Positions 8,096 to 15,521 of a stretch of 64,000 bases of DNA are shown one piece after another. The stretch is from Dorea sp. D27 (lineage in GTDB: Bacteria; Bacillota; Clostridia; Lachnospirales; Lachnospiraceae). The notes under the pieces were generated by a model. That model was not told where the DNA came from, searched no databases, and saw only the letters and a program-made list of their open reading frames with translations. How positions within the stretch are numbered: position 1 is the stretch's first letter; every line of letters begins with the position of its first letter. The stretch is from NCBI RefSeq assembly GCF_001185345.1, contig NZ_KQ236747.1, positions 208,073 through 272,072 on the forward strand, read 5' to 3'. The position numbers and the translations under genes are program-made.

Positions 8096-8119
8096 GTGAC
8101 AGCCAAAGGGGGAATTGAT

Positions 8120-9472
8120 ATGGGAGAAGGTCAGGAGACCGCCCAGTATGACAAGATGACAAAGACTCCGGTACCGAACCTGATAATTAAGCTCGGTATT
8201 CCGACGGTGGTGAGCATGCTCATTACGAGCATATACAATACTGCAGATACCTATTTTGTCAGCAGGCTTGGCACGAGCGCAAGCGGGGCGGTAGGTGTCG
8301 TATTCAGCCTGATGGCCGTGCTGCAGGCATTTGGCTTTATGTTCGGGCACGGAGCCGGGAGCATCATATCAAGAAAGCTTGGCAAGAAAGATACTGAGAG
8401 TGCCAGCAGATTTGCATCGACAAGCTTCTTTCTGTCCATGGCGGCCGGCGCGGTGATAGGTGCCTGCGGTATCACATTCCTGACACAGTTCATGCGTCTG
8501 CTCGGAAGTACAGAGACGATACTGCCGTACGCGAAGCAGTACGGGTTCTACATATTGCTGGCAGGGCCTTTCATGACAGGAAGCTGTGTGCTGAATAATA
8601 TCCTCAGGTATGAGGGCAGGGCAGCCTATGCCATGGTCGGCCTCACCGCCGGGGGAATCCTCAATATGGCAGGCGACCCGCTCCTTATGTTCGGGCTGAA
8701 CATGGGAGTGGCCGGAGCGGGGCTCTCTACGGCAATCTCGCAGATGATCAGCTTCCTGATTCTTCTGGCTATGTTTTTGGCAGGAAAGACAGACAGCAAA
8801 CTTTCGGTGCGGCTCATAACAAAGGACATTCATGATGTGGCACGCATCATCACCACCGGTTTCCCAAGCCTGATCCGGCAGGGATTGGGGAGCATATCCA
8901 CCTTGCTGCTGAATCACCAGGCGGCAGTATACGGAGATGCCGCTGTAGCCGCCATGAGCATCGTCAACAGAATCTGTATGCTAATCTTCTCTGTCGGTCT
9001 CGGTCTTGGCCAGGGATTCCAGCCGGTTGCTGCATTTAACTATGGTGCAGAAAAATATGACAGGGTCAAAAAAGGCTTCTGGTTCACAGCGGCGGCCGGA
9101 GAGGTGGTTATCGGCACTCTGGCTGCAGTATGCCTCCTCGTATCATCGCAGGTGATAGGAGTATTCCGTGATGACCCGGAAGTTATCCGGATTGGCGTGT
9201 TCGCCCTGCGGTGCCAGTGTATCGCGTGTTTTTTCCAGCCGGCGGCGGTATGTACGAATATGATGTTCCAGAGCGTGGGAGAGAGCGGGAAGGCTTCGTT
9301 CTTGTCGTCGCTGCGCAGCGGCATCTGCTTTATTCCACTCATATTGGTCCTGCCTGCGGTATTTGGCCTGAGAGGCGTGCAGACGGCGCAGACGGCAGCC
9401 GACATCCTGGCATTCCTCATATCTGCGCCGCTCGCCATCTCGTTCCTGCGTAAGCTGGACAGTAAAGAATAA
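8120..9472 (+). CDS. MATE family efflux transporter
   Basis: A 450-residue MATE exporter with two homologous bundles. The N-terminal LIIKLGIPTVVSMLITSIYNTADTYF pattern and the GHGAGSIISRKLGKKD loop are typical of NorM/DinF relatives. The start MGEGQETAQ is chosen because AAAGGGGG precedes it by 8 nt; the longer frame starting at 8024 runs back through the terminator hairpin. It probably exports a cationic drug or flavin-like compound. Regulation by its leader is suspected. Confidence 0.9.
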   Translation: MGEGQETAQYDKMTKTPVPNLIIKLGIPTVVSMLITSIYNTADTYFVSRLGTSASGAVGVVFSLMAVLQAFGFMFGHGAGSIISRKLGKKDTESASRFASTSFFLSMAAGAVIGACGITFLTQFMRLLGSTETILPYAKQYGFYILLAGPFMTGSCVLNNILRYEGRAAYAMVGLTAGGILNMAGDPLLMFGLNMGVAGAGLSTAISQMISFLILLAMFLAGKTDSKLSVRLITKDIHDVARIITTGFPSLIRQGLGSISTLLLNHQAAVYGDAAVAAMSIVNRICMLIFSVGLGLGQGFQPVAAFNYGAEKYDRVKKGFWFTAAAGEVVIGTLAAVCLLVSSQVIGVFRDDPEVIRIGVFALRCQCIACFFQPAAVCTNMMFQSVGESGKASFLSSLRSGICFIPLILVLPAVFGLRGVQTAQTAADILAFLISAPLAISFLRKLDSKE

Positions 9473-9497
9473 AATAGTAAAATTAAATAATAATATT

Positions 9498-9566
9498 AAA
9501 AATGTCAATATAAAAATTAAAATAATTAATTATAATATTGACATTTTTGATTTATAGGGATATATT
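9498..9566 (+). promoter_or_regulatory. Promoter with a large dyad, DUF2089 operon
   Basis: The 14 bp inverted arms AAAAATGTCAATAT (9498-9511) and ATATTGACATTTTT (9535-9548) form an AT-rich hairpin. Its right arm contains the -35 box TTGACA (9538-9543), followed after 17 bp by TATATT (9561-9566). It may act as a terminator for the MATE gene, an operator for the next operon, or both. Confidence 0.65.
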
Positions 9567-9592
9567 AGTAATATGAGAAAGGAAGTGGACGT

Positions 9593-9958
9593 ATGAAAAA
9601 GGTAATCAGCCAGTGTCCGGTATGCGGCGGAGAGCTGAAAGTGACCCGCCTGAAATGCGCGGAATGCGATACGGTGATAGAAAATGATTTTACATTGAGC
9701 AAATTTGATTACCTCTCCGGTGAAGAGCTGTATTTTACCGAGACATTTATCCGGTGCAGAGGTAACATCAAAGAAGTGGAAAAGGAACTGGGCATCTCCT
9801 ACCCGACAGTCCGGGCTAAGCTCGATGGTGTCATCAAGAAGCTTGGATATGAGGGAGATGCCGGCCAGGATGAAGAGATGCAGAAGCGCGAGGCCGTGCT
9901 GAAAGCGCTGGAGCAGGGCCAGATAACGGCAGAAGAAGCGATACGGAAGTTGAAATGA
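9593..9958 (+). CDS. DUF2089 protein, zinc-ribbon and HTH
   Basis: A 121-residue protein. The N-terminus carries a four-cysteine zinc ribbon (C8, C11, C22, C25). The middle (IKEVEKELGISYPTVRAKLDGVIKKLGY) is a sigma-factor-like helix-turn-helix, and the C-terminus ends with a short helical motif, LKALEQGQITAEEAIRKL. The same motif opens the next protein. Proteins of this family are thought to be small regulators, and this one probably controls the following genes. It is the first gene of a likely five-gene unit up to the LiaF-like gene. Confidence 0.85.
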   Translation: MKKVISQCPVCGGELKVTRLKCAECDTVIENDFTLSKFDYLSGEELYFTETFIRCRGNIKEVEKELGISYPTVRAKLDGVIKKLGYEGDAGQDEEMQKREAVLKALEQGQITAEEAIRKLK

Positions 9959-9998
9959 GAATAGAAATGAAATGAAAGGATAGGAAAGGAGCATTATT

Positions 9999-10376
9999 AT
10001 GGATGAAAAATTAAGAATTTTAAAGATGGTAGAGGATGGTACGATTACAGCAGAAGAGGCTGCGGAACTTATGAATGCAATGGGAGTGGAGGAGACGAAA
10101 CAGACGCCGGCCAGGATGAATTATGATAAGAAGATGTTCCGCATCATCGTGGATGGCAGCGGTGACAAGGTGAACATACAGTTCCCGGTCGGCGCTATTA
10201 AAAAGATACTAAAGGTGACGGGGCGGCTTCCGATTCCGGAGAAAGACCTGCAGGGAGTGAATCTGGAAGAGATGATGGATGCCATATCCGAGTGCCTGGA
10301 CAGCGAGATAGAGGGCGACTTTATCAGCGTGGAGGCTTCAGATGGAACGAGAGTGAGAATATATGTGGATAAGTAG
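9999..10376 (+). CDS. SHOCT-like motif protein, unknown function
   Basis: A 125-residue protein. Its first 28 residues (LRILKMVEDGTITAEEAAELMNAM) are the short helical oligomerisation motif also found at the end of the preceding DUF2089 protein. Residues 45-125 form an alpha/beta region ending GTRVRIYVDK. The motif is common in bacterial membrane-stress and anti-sigma-like proteins of the YvlB kind. The C-terminal region is similar to the following 87-residue protein. No catalytic residues are evident. Confidence 0.75.
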   Translation: MDEKLRILKMVEDGTITAEEAAELMNAMGVEETKQTPARMNYDKKMFRIIVDGSGDKVNIQFPVGAIKKILKVTGRLPIPEKDLQGVNLEEMMDAISECLDSEIEGDFISVEASDGTRVRIYVDK

Positions 10377-10387
10377 AGGGCAGGTAT

Positions 10388-10651
10388 ATGAAAATAATTA
10401 TAAGGACGGAAGGGCTCAACCTCCGTATGCCGGTTCCGCTGCGAATGGCCGGGTACATTATAAAAAGGATTCCCCAGCCTGCCATCGACAAGATGTTAAG
10501 CGATGTCCCCGAACCGTACGCATGCCTTGCCACTAGGGAGAATCTGATTATGATCGTGGAAGAGTGCATGGATGTGCTGAGGGAAAACAAGGGGCTGGAA
10601 GTCGTACATGTGGAAGCAAAGGACGGCACGTTCGTATCCATCAGGCTGTGA
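10388..10651 (+). CDS. Small protein related to the C-terminal domain of its neighbour
   Basis: An 87-residue protein of unknown function. The pattern RMAGYIIKRIPQPAIDKML...EECMDVLRENKGLEVVHVEAKDGTFVSI parallels residues 60-125 of the preceding protein, in the shared ends (L-x-V-x-V-E-A-x-D-G-T). It lacks the N-terminal helical motif. The two are probably a duplicated pair, one able and one unable to bind DUF2089 through the helix motif. Confidence 0.68.
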   Translation: MKIIIRTEGLNLRMPVPLRMAGYIIKRIPQPAIDKMLSDVPEPYACLATRENLIMIVEECMDVLRENKGLEVVHVEAKDGTFVSIRL

Positions 10652-10760
10652 TATGACAGGAGGACTTATCTACCACTTACGTGCAAATAATTACCACTTG
10701 CCGGATTAAGGTTTACTTTCGGACCTCATTATGGTTATATAGGACCAGGGAGAGGGACAG

Positions 10761-11213
10761 ATGAAGATACGAATTGAGATTGAGGACAATTTAAAAGAAG
10801 CAGAGATTATTATCCGAAGCAGCTCGCTGGATGAGGAAGTACAGAAAATCCAGAAGGCAGTCGCGGATATCGTATCCATGGAACAGAGGCTTGTGTTCTA
10901 TAAAGGGGATACTTCTTATTATCTTTCGATTGAGGATGTACTGTTCTTTGAGACAGAGGAGAACGAAGTACATGCTCACACGAGAAAAGAAATATTCAGG
11001 ACGAAATACAGACTGTATGAACTGGAAGAGATACTGCCCGGATTCTTTATGAGAGTATCCAAATCCACAATCCTCAACACGAGGAAGATCTATTCCATGA
11101 CCAAGTCGCTCCCGGCTTCATGCACGGTAGAATTTCAGGGAACACATAAGCAGGCATATGTTTCCAGGTATTACTACAAGCCGTTAAAAGACCGATTAGA
11201 AGAAAAGAGGTAG
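10761..11213 (+). CDS. LytTR-type DNA-binding regulator
   Basis: A 150-residue protein with a LytTR domain at residues 45-147 (SYYLSIEDVLFFETEENEVHAHT, then FRTKYRLYELEEILPGFFMRVSKSTILNTRKI) and a short N-terminal strand-helix region in place of a receiver domain. LytTR proteins bind paired direct repeats. It is followed after 7 nt by a LiaF-like membrane protein, a pairing common in Firmicutes, where the membrane protein is thought to modulate the regulator. Confidence 0.9.
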   Translation: MKIRIEIEDNLKEAEIIIRSSSLDEEVQKIQKAVADIVSMEQRLVFYKGDTSYYLSIEDVLFFETEENEVHAHTRKEIFRTKYRLYELEEILPGFFMRVSKSTILNTRKIYSMTKSLPASCTVEFQGTHKQAYVSRYYYKPLKDRLEEKR

Positions 11214-11220
11214 ACATATT

Positions 11221-11907
11221 ATGAAAAAAGAACGAATATTCTGGGGATTATTTTTTATCGTAAGTGGTATCTTATTGATAGTAAGCCGTATGGGCGTGCT
11301 CGGTGACATAGGAGTATTCAGCCTTCTGCTCACTGTATTTTTTGTGGCCTGTCTCATAAAAAGCGTCGTCCACAGAAGCATAACAGGAGTGTTGTTTTCC
11401 ATTGCATTCCTCTGCATCATTTATGCGGGCCCGCTGGGCATAGAGGCCATAACTCCGTGGCCGGTACTCGCAGCGGCGCTCCTCGGAAGTATTGGGTGCA
11501 GCTTTTTATATCATCCAAGGCGGAGCTATTATCATCATCACATAGACAGCGGGGAATCCGTAGAGACGGTGGATTGCGCGCAGATGGAGTTCTCCACGAC
11601 ATTTTCCGGGAGCATCAAATATGTCAATTCTGATGATTTCCAGAGCGCTAATCTTCACTGTGCGTTTGGCTCGCTTAAGGTGTACTTTGACAATGCCGTG
11701 ATCCAGAATGGGGAGGCAGTACTTCATCTGGATGTATCCTTTGCCGGTGTGGAACTATATGTTCCGAGGAACTGGACTGTGGTCAACAAAGCAAGTGCGG
11801 CTTTTGGAGGCATCGATGAGAAGAACAGTAATCATTCCTCAGGGGGACCGGTCGTAAAGCTGACGGGTAAAGTGAGCTTCGGCGGGGTCGAAATCATATA
11901 CGTATAA
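11221..11907 (+). CDS. LiaF-like membrane protein
   Basis: A 228-residue protein with three or four N-terminal membrane segments (residues 5-95, starting IFWGLFFIVSGILLI). A cytoplasmic beta-helical domain spans residues 115-228 with repeating turns: ANLHCAFGSLKVYFDNA, VLHLDVSFAGVELYVPRNW and AAFGGIDE, ending GKVSFGGVEIIYV. This is the arrangement of LiaF/VraT-type modulators of envelope stress signalling. It probably works with the LytTR protein encoded just upstream. Confidence 0.88.
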   Translation: MKKERIFWGLFFIVSGILLIVSRMGVLGDIGVFSLLLTVFFVACLIKSVVHRSITGVLFSIAFLCIIYAGPLGIEAITPWPVLAAALLGSIGCSFLYHPRRSYYHHHIDSGESVETVDCAQMEFSTTFSGSIKYVNSDDFQSANLHCAFGSLKVYFDNAVIQNGEAVLHLDVSFAGVELYVPRNWTVVNKASAAFGGIDEKNSNHSSGGPVVKLTGKVSFGGVEIIYV

Positions 11908-11922
11908 AAGAGGGATCAGACG

Positions 11923-12600
11923 ATGAAAGTTGAAAAGCTCAGCCTGTTTCAGAATTTGACAGAAGACGAGATAAAGAGAAGCCTTCTCTGTTCCAAAGCA
12001 TTTGTAAAGACGTATGGAAAGGATGAATATGTGTTCCGGCAGGAAGATACGCCGGAACACCTGTATTTTGTCCTGGAGGGGGAAGTGGAGCTTGGCCAGA
12101 TAAATGCGCTTGGAAAGCAGAACTATGTGGATTTTGTTAGGGAAGGGCAGGGGTTTGGCGAAGTGGACCTCTTCCTGGAACATGAGAGTTATGCGTATTT
12201 TGCGGCTGCGAGAAAAGAGACGGAAGTGCTGGCGGTATCGAGACACTTCTTCTACAGTACGTGTGAAAAGAACTGCGCCCACCACAGCAGGATTATCTTC
12301 AACATGATGCGGCTGTTTGCCCAGGAGGCAGAGAAGAATGCTAAGAAAATCCATCTGCTTACGTGCGGGACACTGAGGCAGCGGATAGCCTGCTACCTGA
12401 CAGACTTAAGTGCGGGGCGGGAGGAAATGAGACTTCCCATGAACAGAGAAGACCTTGCAGCATATCTGAACACTACAAGGCCTTCTCTGTCAAGAGAATT
12501 ATCCTGGATGCAGGATAGAGGAATCCTTAATATTACAGGAAGAAATCACGTCCATATCCTAGATTTTGCTCTGCTTCAGGACGAGCTGGAAGGGATGTAA
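11923..12600 (+). CDS. Crp/Fnr family regulator
   Basis: A 225-residue protein with a cyclic-nucleotide-type sensor barrel (residues 5-120, including QGFGEVDLFLEHESYAYFA) and a C-terminal winged helix, MNREDLAAYLNTTRPSLSREL. Six cysteines are present, but without the N-terminal cluster of true Fnr, so an Fe-S sensor is unlikely. It is convergent with the rubredoxin gene. A palindrome of the general Crp/Fnr type lies upstream of the superoxide reductase gene at 13267, making that operon a possible target. Confidence 0.9.
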   Translation: MKVEKLSLFQNLTEDEIKRSLLCSKAFVKTYGKDEYVFRQEDTPEHLYFVLEGEVELGQINALGKQNYVDFVREGQGFGEVDLFLEHESYAYFAAARKETEVLAVSRHFFYSTCEKNCAHHSRIIFNMMRLFAQEAEKNAKKIHLLTCGTLRQRIACYLTDLSAGREEMRLPMNREDLAAYLNTTRPSLSRELSWMQDRGILNITGRNHVHILDFALLQDELEGM

Positions 12601-12605
12601 AAAAG

Positions 12606-12767
12606 TTACTCTTCTACGATGAATACATCCTTTCCGAGTCCGCAGATCGGGCATACCCAGTCGTCCGGGATATCTTCAAATGCGGTTCCCGGCGCGATGC
12701 CGCCGTCTGGATCTCCGACCTCAGGATCATACACATATCCACATGGTTCACATAAATATTTTTTCAT
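12606..12767 (-). CDS. Rubredoxin
   Basis: A 53-residue rubredoxin, an iron-only electron carrier. The four ligands are C6 and C9 ([10 protein letters not shown]) and C39 and C42 (CPICGLGKD). The start at 12767 follows GGAGGTAGTTAAA; upstream in-frame ATGs have no such site. It lies downstream of the superoxide reductase gene on the same strand, 49 nt apart, and is the natural electron donor for it. Confidence 0.95.
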   Translation of the reverse strand: MKKYLCEPCGYVYDPEVGDPDGGIAPGTAFEDIPDDWVCPICGLGKDVFIVEE

Positions 12768-12816
12768 TTTAACTACCTCCATATTATCTTTCTTATCATT
12801 ATAGTATAAAGAAGGG

Positions 12817-13188
12817 CTACGCCCCGGCTTTCCAAAGTCCGTGCAGATTGCAGTATTCATAGGCCGCGATAAATTCGTCCCCGTCCTCCAGCGTGAAGAC
12901 AGCTTTTGGCTCTTCACCTGGGGTAAGCCTGCGGTACTGTCCGCCCATCCTCGTCTCGATAAAGATGACAGTGATGGAGTGCTCCTCCAGCATCGGGTGT
13001 GAGACAGAACCTATGGATACTTCTACACTGTTTCCATTGATGGTTACGACAGGTACGTGCTTTTCCTGTGCCGCATCCGTCGTGTTCGCAGTAAGTTCCT
13101 CGATTTGTGGTGCTTTATTCTGCTCCGTGGCTGAAACAAGTTCCAAAAATATATTTTGAGAGTTCTGGTCTTTGTAAAAATTTCCCAT
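12817..13188 (-). CDS. Superoxide reductase (desulfoferrodoxin family) with a lost N-terminal iron site
   Basis: A 123-residue protein. The catalytic mononuclear iron ligands are all present: H44 (EKHVPVV), H64 (SHPM), H70 (EHSI), C113 and H116 (CNLHGLW). The conserved E42-K43 pair also precedes H44. The N-terminal desulforedoxin region is still recognisable by length and by [14 protein letters not shown], but its four cysteines are gone. This is the class III layout, which reduces superoxide to peroxide without a second iron site. It is co-oriented with rubredoxin. Confidence 0.92.
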   Translation of the reverse strand: MGNFYKDQNSQNIFLELVSATEQNKAPQIEELTANTTDAAQEKHVPVVTINGNSVEVSIGSVSHPMLEEHSITVIFIETRMGGQYRRLTPGEEPKAVFTLEDGDEFIAAYEYCNLHGLWKAGA

Positions 13189-13266
13189 GTAAAAACCTCC
13201 TTCATTTTATTTCATTTAGTTTATGTTCTTTCTGATAATAGAATACATAAAAACGAAAATGATTTC

Positions 13267-13282
13267 CGTAACATTTGTTACG
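13267..13282. promoter_or_regulatory. Crp/Fnr-like palindrome upstream of the superoxide reductase gene
   Basis: CGTAAC ATTT GTTACG, perfect 6 bp arms with a 4 nt centre, 80 bp ahead of the superoxide reductase start. The shape fits a Crp/Fnr family site, and a family member is encoded nearby at 11923-12600. The rest of 13189-13383 is AT-rich and holds no recognised gene. Confidence 0.5.
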
Positions 13283-13383
13283 AAATCCTAAAGTTTTGGA
13301 TTTTAATAAGGCGAAAATATAAATTTCAATAAAAATAATTCCTATGTTTTTAGAAGCTTTAACGGGCAAAGGAGGAATAGAGC

Positions 13384-13718
13384 TTGAGGAAGGAGCTTAA
13401 AATGGATTCTACTGGCAGTTCGTATTTTGGTTATCGTTATCTTTATTCTTCTTTATGCTTATGAAGATAAAAAAAAGCAGGAAGCCATTTTCAGACAGGA
13501 TGATCAGATGCTTTCTGATTATAGGAATATTATTCGTGGCAGGTGCAGTTTTGTTCCCGTTTTTTCCAAACTATGCAATGCCTAACTTTCTTCTGTTTTC
13601 TACAAAGGGTATATTTGTGGACGGGTGGCCGTTTATAGGTGGTATTGTGCTGATTCTCGTCAGCCAGATTATGAAATATGGTCTTAGATACCAGAAAAAA
13701 ATCGATACGCTTATATAG
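13384..13718 (+). pseudogene. Small membrane protein gene broken by frameshifts (DUF2975-like)
   Basis: A ribosome site (AAAGGAGG) precedes a TTG at 13384, but that frame soon stops. A second frame encodes one membrane helix, WILLAVRILVIVIFILLYAY (13403-13462). After a run of eight A (13469-13476) a third frame encodes two more helices, with the last reading WPFIGGIVLILVSQIMKYG. The ending and the HTH partner immediately downstream are as in DUF2975 membrane proteins. One indel near 13400 and one at the A-run would restore a single protein of about 112 residues. Confidence 0.65.
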
Positions 13719-13732
13719 CAGGAGGTAGAGGA

Positions 13733-13945
13733 ATGGCGATAATATTACGGCTTGACCGGATGATGGCAGACCGCAAGATGTCATTGAACGAACTGTCAGA
13801 TAAGGTCGGCATCTCTAATGTGAACCTGTCGAACCTTAAGACGGGAAAGGTAAAGGCGATAAGATTCTCTACGCTTGAGGCCATCTGTGATGTGCTGGAC
13901 TGCCAGCCCGGAGACATATTGGAATATGAAAGGGATGAAAAATAA
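13733..13945 (+). CDS. Cro/CI-type HTH regulator, YozG-like
   Basis: A 70-residue single-domain repressor. The helix-turn-helix is at residues 17-42 (SLNELSDKVGISNVNLSNLKTGK), followed by the conserved TLEAICDVLDCQPGDILEY typical of this small family. It has an AGGAGG ribosome site of its own, so it can be made although the preceding membrane protein gene is broken. Such regulators are usually cotranscribed with DUF2975 membrane proteins. Confidence 0.9.
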   Translation: MAIILRLDRMMADRKMSLNELSDKVGISNVNLSNLKTGKVKAIRFSTLEAICDVLDCQPGDILEYERDEK

Positions 13946-14055
13946 TAAATCTTTAAGATTTAAGTCCCGCAATCTTAATAAAAGGCTGGTAAAATATACC
14001 TGTTGGATTGTTGTTGCCAACAGGTACATGTCATGCAGAAAGGAAGGGATAATCT

Positions 14056-14697
14056 GTGGAAATTATCGATCTTACCTATACGTTAGACAAAGATACTCCA
14101 GTGTGGCCGGGGACGCCGAAGCCAAGGTTCGGCAGTCTGTGCGGCTATGGAAATGACGGCTTCAGGGAAACTGCTCTGACGCTTACCTCCCACACGGGCA
14201 CTCACATGGATGCGCCCGCCCATCTGTTTGCGAAGGGAAAGACGCTGGAACATTTTCCGGCGGCCCAGTTCCTGGGCAAAGCAGCGGTCATTGACTGCAC
14301 CGGAATCAAAGAGGGCGAGTATATCACATGTAAATACATAGAACCGGTGAGAGAGCTGGCGGATGCAGCTGATTTTCTGCTGTTTTGGACAGGTTGGGAA
14401 GAGTTCTGGGGACAGGAGAAGTACATGAGACATTCTCCGGGGCTGGAGGCTGAAACGGCAAAGTATATTGCCAGGACCGGAAAAAAAGGAGTAGGTATAG
14501 ATACGATGAGCATCGATGCGGCAGCCGCCAGAGAGCTTCCGGCGCATAAGGTGCTTCTTGGGACGAACCAGATGGTAATCATAGAGAACCTTTGCCGTCT
14601 GGGAGAACTTGGGTCCGGGCTCGTAGATTTTATCGCACTTCCTTTGAAGTATGAATGTGCGGATGGCGCACCTGTCCGGGCGATAGCACATATTTGA
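14056..14697 (+). CDS. Cyclase family metal hydrolase (kynurenine formamidase-like fold)
   Basis: A 213-residue protein of the cyclase/formamidase family. The metal-binding motif HTGTHMDAPAH spans H46, H50, D52 and H56, and the N-terminal DLTYTLDKDTPVWPG is typical. Members hydrolyse formamides or lactones, and the substrate here is not evident. The start is GTG, set by GGAAGGGA. A hairpin, ACCTGTTGG with CCAACAGGT, lies in the 110 bp upstream (about 13999-14027) and is not followed by a T-run. Confidence 0.88.
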   Translation: MEIIDLTYTLDKDTPVWPGTPKPRFGSLCGYGNDGFRETALTLTSHTGTHMDAPAHLFAKGKTLEHFPAAQFLGKAAVIDCTGIKEGEYITCKYIEPVRELADAADFLLFWTGWEEFWGQEKYMRHSPGLEAETAKYIARTGKKGVGIDTMSIDAAAARELPAHKVLLGTNQMVIIENLCRLGELGSGLVDFIALPLKYECADGAPVRAIAHI

Positions 14698-14771
14698 TAA
14701 AAAACTGGACAAATTCTCATCTCCGGCGATACAATAGTAAAGATGAACAGTGAGAAAGGCAGGAGATTCTT

Positions 14772-15275
14772 TTGAGAGAACAGTTGACAGAAAGTGACGT
14801 AAGCAAAATAAAGGAAGAGATAGTATACCGCAAGCTTGTCGTGCGTAAAAAAGAGCTGGAGGCAGTGAAGGAAGCCAGAGCCCAGGGGGATCTGAGCGAG
14901 AATTTTGAATACAAGGCGGCGAAGCAGGACAAGAATCGGAACGAAAGCCGCATCAGATACCTGGAAAAGATGCTGAAGACCGCAAAAATCGTCTCGGATA
15001 AGTCTCGTGAGGATGAAGTCGGAATCAACAATACGGTGGTAATCTATTTTGAAGAAGATGACGAGACAGAGACGTACCGGCTCGTCACGAGCGTACGCGG
15101 CAATTCTCTGGAAGGGCGTATCAGCATAGAGTCTCCGCTCGGGAAGGCGGTTCTTGGACATAAGGCAGGGGACCGGGTCAAGGTGAAGACGAACGGAGAG
15201 GAGGGATACTACATCGTTGTAAGAGCTATTGATAAATCGACGGATGAGAGCGGGGACGAGATACGTAAGTTCTGA
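14772..15275 (+). CDS. GreA/GreB family transcription elongation factor, paralogue
   Basis: A 167-residue protein with an N-terminal coiled coil (residues 8-78) carrying the acidic tip ARAQGDLSENFEYKAAKQ, which enters the RNA polymerase secondary channel to rescue backtracked complexes. The C-terminal domain (residues 80-160) has the ESPLGKAVLGHKAGDRV signature. The start is TTG, with AGGAGA 8 nt upstream. The N-terminus differs from housekeeping GreA and no lysS is adjacent, so this is probably a second copy. Confidence 0.9.
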   Translation: MREQLTESDVSKIKEEIVYRKLVVRKKELEAVKEARAQGDLSENFEYKAAKQDKNRNESRIRYLEKMLKTAKIVSDKSREDEVGINNTVVIYFEEDDETETYRLVTSVRGNSLEGRISIESPLGKAVLGHKAGDRVKVKTNGEEGYYIVVRAIDKSTDESGDEIRKF

Positions 15276-15302
15276 TTTTTTCTTTCCTGTCTCAATCTTC
15301 CG

Positions 15303-15330
15303 TTGCAAATTCTGGAAAACGTAGTATAAT
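15303..15330 (+). promoter_or_regulatory. Promoter of the thiamine operon
   Basis: TTGCAA (15303-15308), a 16 bp spacer and TATAAT (15325-15330), just ahead of the TPP riboswitch. Confidence 0.7.
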
Positions 15331-15352
15331 GAAGGATGTAAAAACAACATAG

Positions 15353-15493
15353 CAACAAGGGGGGCTCGCGGAAAGCGGGCTGAGAGTAAGCTGTCAGTGC
15401 TTTGACCCGTAACCTGATTTGGATAATGCCAACGTAGGGATATAGCGTGAGTATTTTTAACGGATATGTCAGACTTTGGCATATCCGTTTTTA
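15353..15493 (+). promoter_or_regulatory. TPP riboswitch with terminator
   Basis: The THI-box signature is complete: GGGGGGCTCGCGG at the 5' side, GCGGGCTGAGA, then GACCCGTAACCTGATTTGG and ATAATGCCAACGTAGGGA to about 15443. The expression platform is a terminator, AACGGATATG (15459-15468) with CATATCCGTT (15480-15489) and TTTT, just before thiM. Thiamine pyrophosphate should therefore shut down the whole operon by premature termination. Confidence 0.97.
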
Positions 15494-15521
15494 CTATTTT
15501 AATATCAAAGGAGGAAGAAAA

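Noticed and set aside
8024..8119. Longer N-terminus of the MATE protein
   Set aside because: It would be encoded by the leader terminator hairpin, and the ribosome site AAAGGGGG lies inside it, just before the chosen start.
12768..12917. N-terminal extension of rubredoxin
   Set aside because: The extra residues overlap the end of the superoxide reductase gene in another frame, and the GGAGG site marks the shorter start.
13999..14027. Hairpin before the cyclase gene as a terminator
   Set aside because: The stem ACCTGTTGG/CCAACAGGT is not followed by a T-run, so no termination function can be claimed.
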